NCBI GenBank assembly: GCA_964457545.1
Contig: CAYWEN010000010.1
Span: forward strand, 1-64,000
DNA length: 64,000 nt
From: JAGGTJ01 sp964457545
Lineage (GTDB): Bacteria; Desulfobacterota; DSM-4660; Desulfatiglandales; Desulfatiglandaceae
Reading direction: 5' to 3'
Shown: positions 62,509 to 64,000 of the stretch, piece by piece
How positions within the stretch are numbered: position 1 is the stretch's first letter
Layout: every line of letters starts with the position of its first letter
Program-made: the position numbers and the translations under genes
Notes under the pieces: model-generated
Databases searched by the model: none
Seen by the model: the letters and a program-made list of their open reading frames with translations, nothing else
What the model was told of the DNA's origin: nothing

Positions 62509-62540
62509 TAAAAAATGCGGCGTACATGCAGTACGCCGCA
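62509..62540 (-). terminator. Intrinsic terminator of the NADH oxidase-rhodanese gene
   Basis: On the minus strand GCGGCGTAC, TGCAT loop, GTACGCCGC is followed by ATTTTTTAA. A 9-bp perfect GC-rich stem with T-run is a textbook rho-independent terminator. It lies about 80 bases past the stop of the gene upstream. Confidence 0.88.
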
Positions 62541-62621
62541 ACGGGAATAAAACACCCCTTTTGATCCGGTTCCTGCAAAAGCATCAGTCCTGTTCAGGGT
62601 CTGGAATTACGATATAAAGGC

Positions 62622-64000
62622 TTAGCGTCCAGATTCCTTTTCAAATGGCCAGGCCAGGATGCCCCCATCCATAAATCTTACATCCTTGAAGCCGTTGGCA
62701 TCAAGGATGCGCTGGGCCTCATATCCTCTCAGACTGATCTTGCAAAAGGTTATAATTTCCCTGTTTTTTGGAAGGGATTCAAGCTCTCCCCGGAGTTTTC
62801 CGAGAGGAATTAGTTTGACATTTGGATATGGTATTCTTGTCTCTTCATATTCCTGTGGCGTGCGCACGTCCAAAAACAAAAAGTCTTCATTGTTATCAAT
62901 CTTTTTCTTGACTGACAGGGGAGATATGCCTCGTGCAAGGCCCTTTAATTTGTTGTCCATTACATGGGCGGCAGTAATAATATTGTCCAAGGCAGGGCTG
63001 AAGGGGGGTGCATATGCCAGATCAAGATTAAAGACATCTTCTGCTGTTGCCCCGAAACTCATTGCCGTAACAACCACGTCCACACGTTTGGCGACGTCTC
63101 CCATACCAAGGATTTGTGTGCCTATAATCTTGGCTGTCCGTTTGTCTGCCACCAGTTTGATAATTATGGGAGCACTTCCGGGATAAAAATGAGGTTTGTC
63201 AGGGGCAGGGGTTATAACGGTTTCAACATCATATCCCTGGTTGATGGCATCTGTTTCTGATAATCCTGTACGGCCGATTTTATATCCGAAGACCTGGCAT
63301 ATACCTGTTCCGAGTACTCCGGGGAACGGTGTGTTCAGGCCTGTAATATGGTCCGCAATGGTCCTGCCATGTTTGTTCGCAGTTGAGCCCATTGGCGAAA
63401 AAAATTTGACCCCTGTAAGACGATGAACATTTTCTGCACAGTCGCCGCCGGCATAAATATCAGGGTCACTTGTCTGCATGTATTCATTAACTTCAATTGC
63501 TCCTGTTGTTCCGATCTTGAGGTTTGCTTCTTTTGCCAGATCCGTTGATGGTCTTACTCCAATGGACATAAGCACCATATCAGCGTCGAGTTCATTGTTG
63601 CCGGTTATAACCTTTTTGACGTTACCGGAGCTGTCCCCTTCAAATTTGACTACTGTTTCGGATGTCAGCAGATTAACGCCCTTGCTTTTTAAAAAGGCGC
63701 TTACAAGATATCCCATTTCAGGATCGAGAAGGGCAGGCAGAGGCCATCCTTGCATCTCCACGACACTTACATCTATATCATGTTTTTTAAATGCCTCAAT
63801 CATCTCGATCCCGATCAGGCCTGCACCTACTATGACTACCTTTTTAATGCCACTGTTTGCTGTTTTTTCCTTTATTGCCAGCCCGTCCTCTATTGTGCTC
63901 AACTTGAAGATATTGTTCAGATCTGCCCCTTCAATGGGAGGGATAAAAGGATAGCTTCCTGTCGCGAGAACCAGTTTGTCATATTTGAATTCCTGCTGTG
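62622..64000 (-). CDS. FAD-dependent NADH oxidase/CoA-disulfide reductase with rhodanese domain (partial)
   Basis: The reading frame is open to the window edge; the N-terminal FAD-binding part lies outside. In-window parts: YDKLVLATGSYPFIPPI, the NAD-binding Rossmann site (VVIVGAGLIGIEMIEAF), GVRPSTDLAKEANL, the FAD-site YAGGDCAEN, and the dimerisation domain (YPGSAPIIIKLVADKRTAKIIGTQILG). The C-terminal about 90 residues form a rhodanese domain with its catalytic Cys in FCKISLRG. Such fusions reduce CoA-disulfides, polysulfide or sulfur and suit a sulfur-metabolising anaerobe. The active-site Cys of the N-terminal domain is outside the window. A strong terminator follows. Confidence 0.9.
   Translation of the reverse strand, partial: QQEFKYDKLVLATGSYPFIPPIEGADLNNIFKLSTIEDGLAIKEKTANSGIKKVVIVGAGLIGIEMIEAFKKHDIDVSVVEMQGWPLPALLDPEMGYLVSAFLKSKGVNLLTSETVVKFEGDSSGNVKKVITGNNELDADMVLMSIGVRPSTDLAKEANLKIGTTGAIEVNEYMQTSDPDIYAGGDCAENVHRLTGVKFFSPMGSTANKHGRTIADHITGLNTPFPGVLGTGICQVFGYKIGRTGLSETDAINQGYDVETVITPAPDKPHFYPGSAPIIIKLVADKRTAKIIGTQILGMGDVAKRVDVVVTAMSFGATAEDVFNLDLAYAPPFSPALDNIITAAHVMDNKLKGLARGISPLSVKKKIDNNEDFLFLDVRTPQEYEETRIPYPNVKLIPLGKLRGELESLPKNREIITFCKISLRGYEAQRILDANGFKDVRFMDGGILAWPFEKESGR

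Overview
The window looks like a chromosomal housekeeping segment of a Gram-negative, probably anaerobic member of the Desulfobacterota (former Deltaproteobacteria), most likely near Desulfobacterales. The reasons are gene order and content: a rpmF-fabG-acpP-fabF-rpiB-glyA-dCMP deaminase-nrdR-ribD-ribE-ribBA-ribH-nusB-leuS run, LPS genes (waaA, lptE), a B-type succinate dehydrogenase/fumarate reductase, rubrerythrin, feoAB, a sirohaem-type cobA/hemD fusion and a c-di-GMP riboswitch in front of a secreted protein. This assignment rests on gene order and protein style only; no rRNA is present. TTG and GTG starts are common (glyA, dCMP deaminase, rpsT, corC, a sensor kinase, sdhB). I saw no tRNA, rRNA, CRISPR array, transposase or prophage.

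Layout. 0.5-4.5 kb: a DUF134 protein facing rpmF, then a reduced fatty-acid cluster (fabG, acpP, fabF; no plsX, fabH or fabD). 4.8-14.8 kb: rpiB, glyA, dCMP deaminase, nrdR, the four riboflavin genes, nusB, leuS. 14.9-16.3 kb: a secreted fibronectin-III/lectin-like protein on the minus strand behind a clear c-di-GMP-I (GEMM) riboswitch and a sigma-54-like promoter. 16.8-24.2 kb: cobS, cobU, a sirtuin, a small membrane protein, a LysM lytic transglycosylase, rpsT, holA, lptE. 25-32 kb: an EI24 membrane protein, an L11-type methyltransferase, an HNH nuclease, an RND/MMPL exporter, a 66-aa protein, a slipin, a Rho-N-like protein. 31.9-41 kb: ispD, hemC, cobA-hemD, moeA, corC, lnt, rubrerythrin, waaA. 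41.4-52.6 kb: a hybrid sensor kinase, priA, greA, feoB, feoA, an acyl-CoA dehydrogenase, a HIT protein, tilS. 53-60.8 kb: TrpB2, a small Cys protein, a second hybrid kinase, sdhC-sdhA-sdhB. 60.8-64 kb, minus strand: a large protein that reads as a pseudokinase (possibly SidJ-like), then an NADH oxidase/CoA-disulfide reductase-rhodanese fusion cut by the window edge.

Features that ordinary gene calling would miss: (1) the GEMM riboswitch with its sigma-54-like promoter; (2) a degenerate intergenic repeat family (called A here; about 80-180 bp; five good copies plus fragments) that sits at the 5' ends of genes; (3) a second family (B) with AGCTCAATAA-type terminal inverted repeats, two near-complete copies in opposite orientation plus one partial copy; (4) several perfect hairpins. 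The position and direction of lptE-holA relative to leuS suggest an inversion of the roughly 14.8-24.2 kb segment.
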